This document shows positions 6,165 to 6,314 of a stretch of 6,314 nt of DNA, in pieces; positions within the stretch are counted from its first letter, which is position 1, and the number at the start of each line of letters is the position of its first letter. Both the position numbers and the translations under genes were made by a program. The stretch spans positions 1 to 6,314 of the forward strand of contig NZ_JAIDEN010000134.1 in assembly GCF_029054785.1 (NCBI RefSeq), in the 5' to 3' direction. Source of the DNA: Duncaniella sp. GTDB taxonomy: Bacteria; Bacteroidota; Bacteroidia; Bacteroidales; Muribaculaceae. Below the pieces are notes generated by a model. That model searched no databases and was not told where the DNA came from. It saw only the letters and a list, made by a program, of their open reading frames with translations.

Positions 6165-6314
6165 TTAGAGGTTGTTTAAAAACAATAGTTAAAATCTGAG
6201 CGAAAGTTTTGAGGTGGATATGGATCTGAATTGAAGGAGCATAGCGAGCTATGTGACTGAAATGAAGAGCCATAGGCGCCCAAAACTTTCGCAGGCGACG
6301 GTATTATCTTTTTT
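6165..6314 (+). mobile_element. MITE-like element, right copy (3' part cut off by window end)
   Basis: TTA (6165-6167) is followed by the left terminal inverted repeat (6168-6200, starting GAGGTTGTTTAA). Sequence matching the left copy at 119 of 121 positions then runs to 6313. Hairpin 1 (6200-6292) is complete; hairpin 2 and the right end lie outside. It is in the same orientation as the copy at 1-298, which makes the two a pair of direct repeats 6192 bases apart. No transposase is encoded. Confidence 0.72.

Noticed and set aside
1..6314. CRISPR array, tRNA, rRNA or defence system
   Set aside because: There are no regularly spaced short repeats, no cloverleaf or rRNA motif, and no nuclease, helicase, toxin or methylase motifs in any supported protein.

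Overview
The window looks like chromosomal DNA of a member of the Bacteroidota, most likely order Bacteroidales. Three things support this: the promoters fit the TTTG / TAnnTTTG pattern of that phylum, the starts lack Shine-Dalgarno sequences, and two proteins belong to families typical of Bacteroidales (DUF3078 and DUF4491). A gut family such as Muribaculaceae is possible, but that is only a guess.

All six supported genes are on the minus strand, so the window reads right to left. From 5897 to 4491 is an OmpP1/FadL-type outer-membrane channel. It has its own near-consensus promoter (5921-5952) and a strong intrinsic terminator (4412-4457), so it is probably a single-gene unit. Next come a DUF3078 outer-membrane beta-barrel protein (4268-2847), an unnamed exported 227-residue protein with a GTG start (2783-2100) and an unnamed exported 174-residue protein (2084-1560). 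These three are closely spaced with no promoter visible between them and probably form one envelope operon. A three-helix DUF4491 inner-membrane protein follows (1487-1155). Last is a 250-residue membrane protein (1048-296) with its own promoter (1079-1109). Its cytoplasmic part resembles the C-terminal module of Bacteroidales TPR-type membrane regulators but has no TPR region.

The most unusual content is non-coding. A short interspersed element of about 320 bp with 33-bp terminal inverted repeats and flanking TTA lies at both ends of the window in direct orientation. Both copies are cut by the window edges. It has no ORF of its own and folds into two long hairpins that carry the same palindromic tip in opposite orientation. 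A third, 33-bp derivative made almost only of the two element ends sits in the 222-bp gap upstream of the DUF3078 gene. The left copy abuts the stop codon of the 250-residue gene exactly: the TTA flank is that gene's TAA stop. The pattern is that of a MITE-like non-autonomous transposable element whose partner transposase is not in this window. No RNA gene, CRISPR array, integrase or transposase gene was found.
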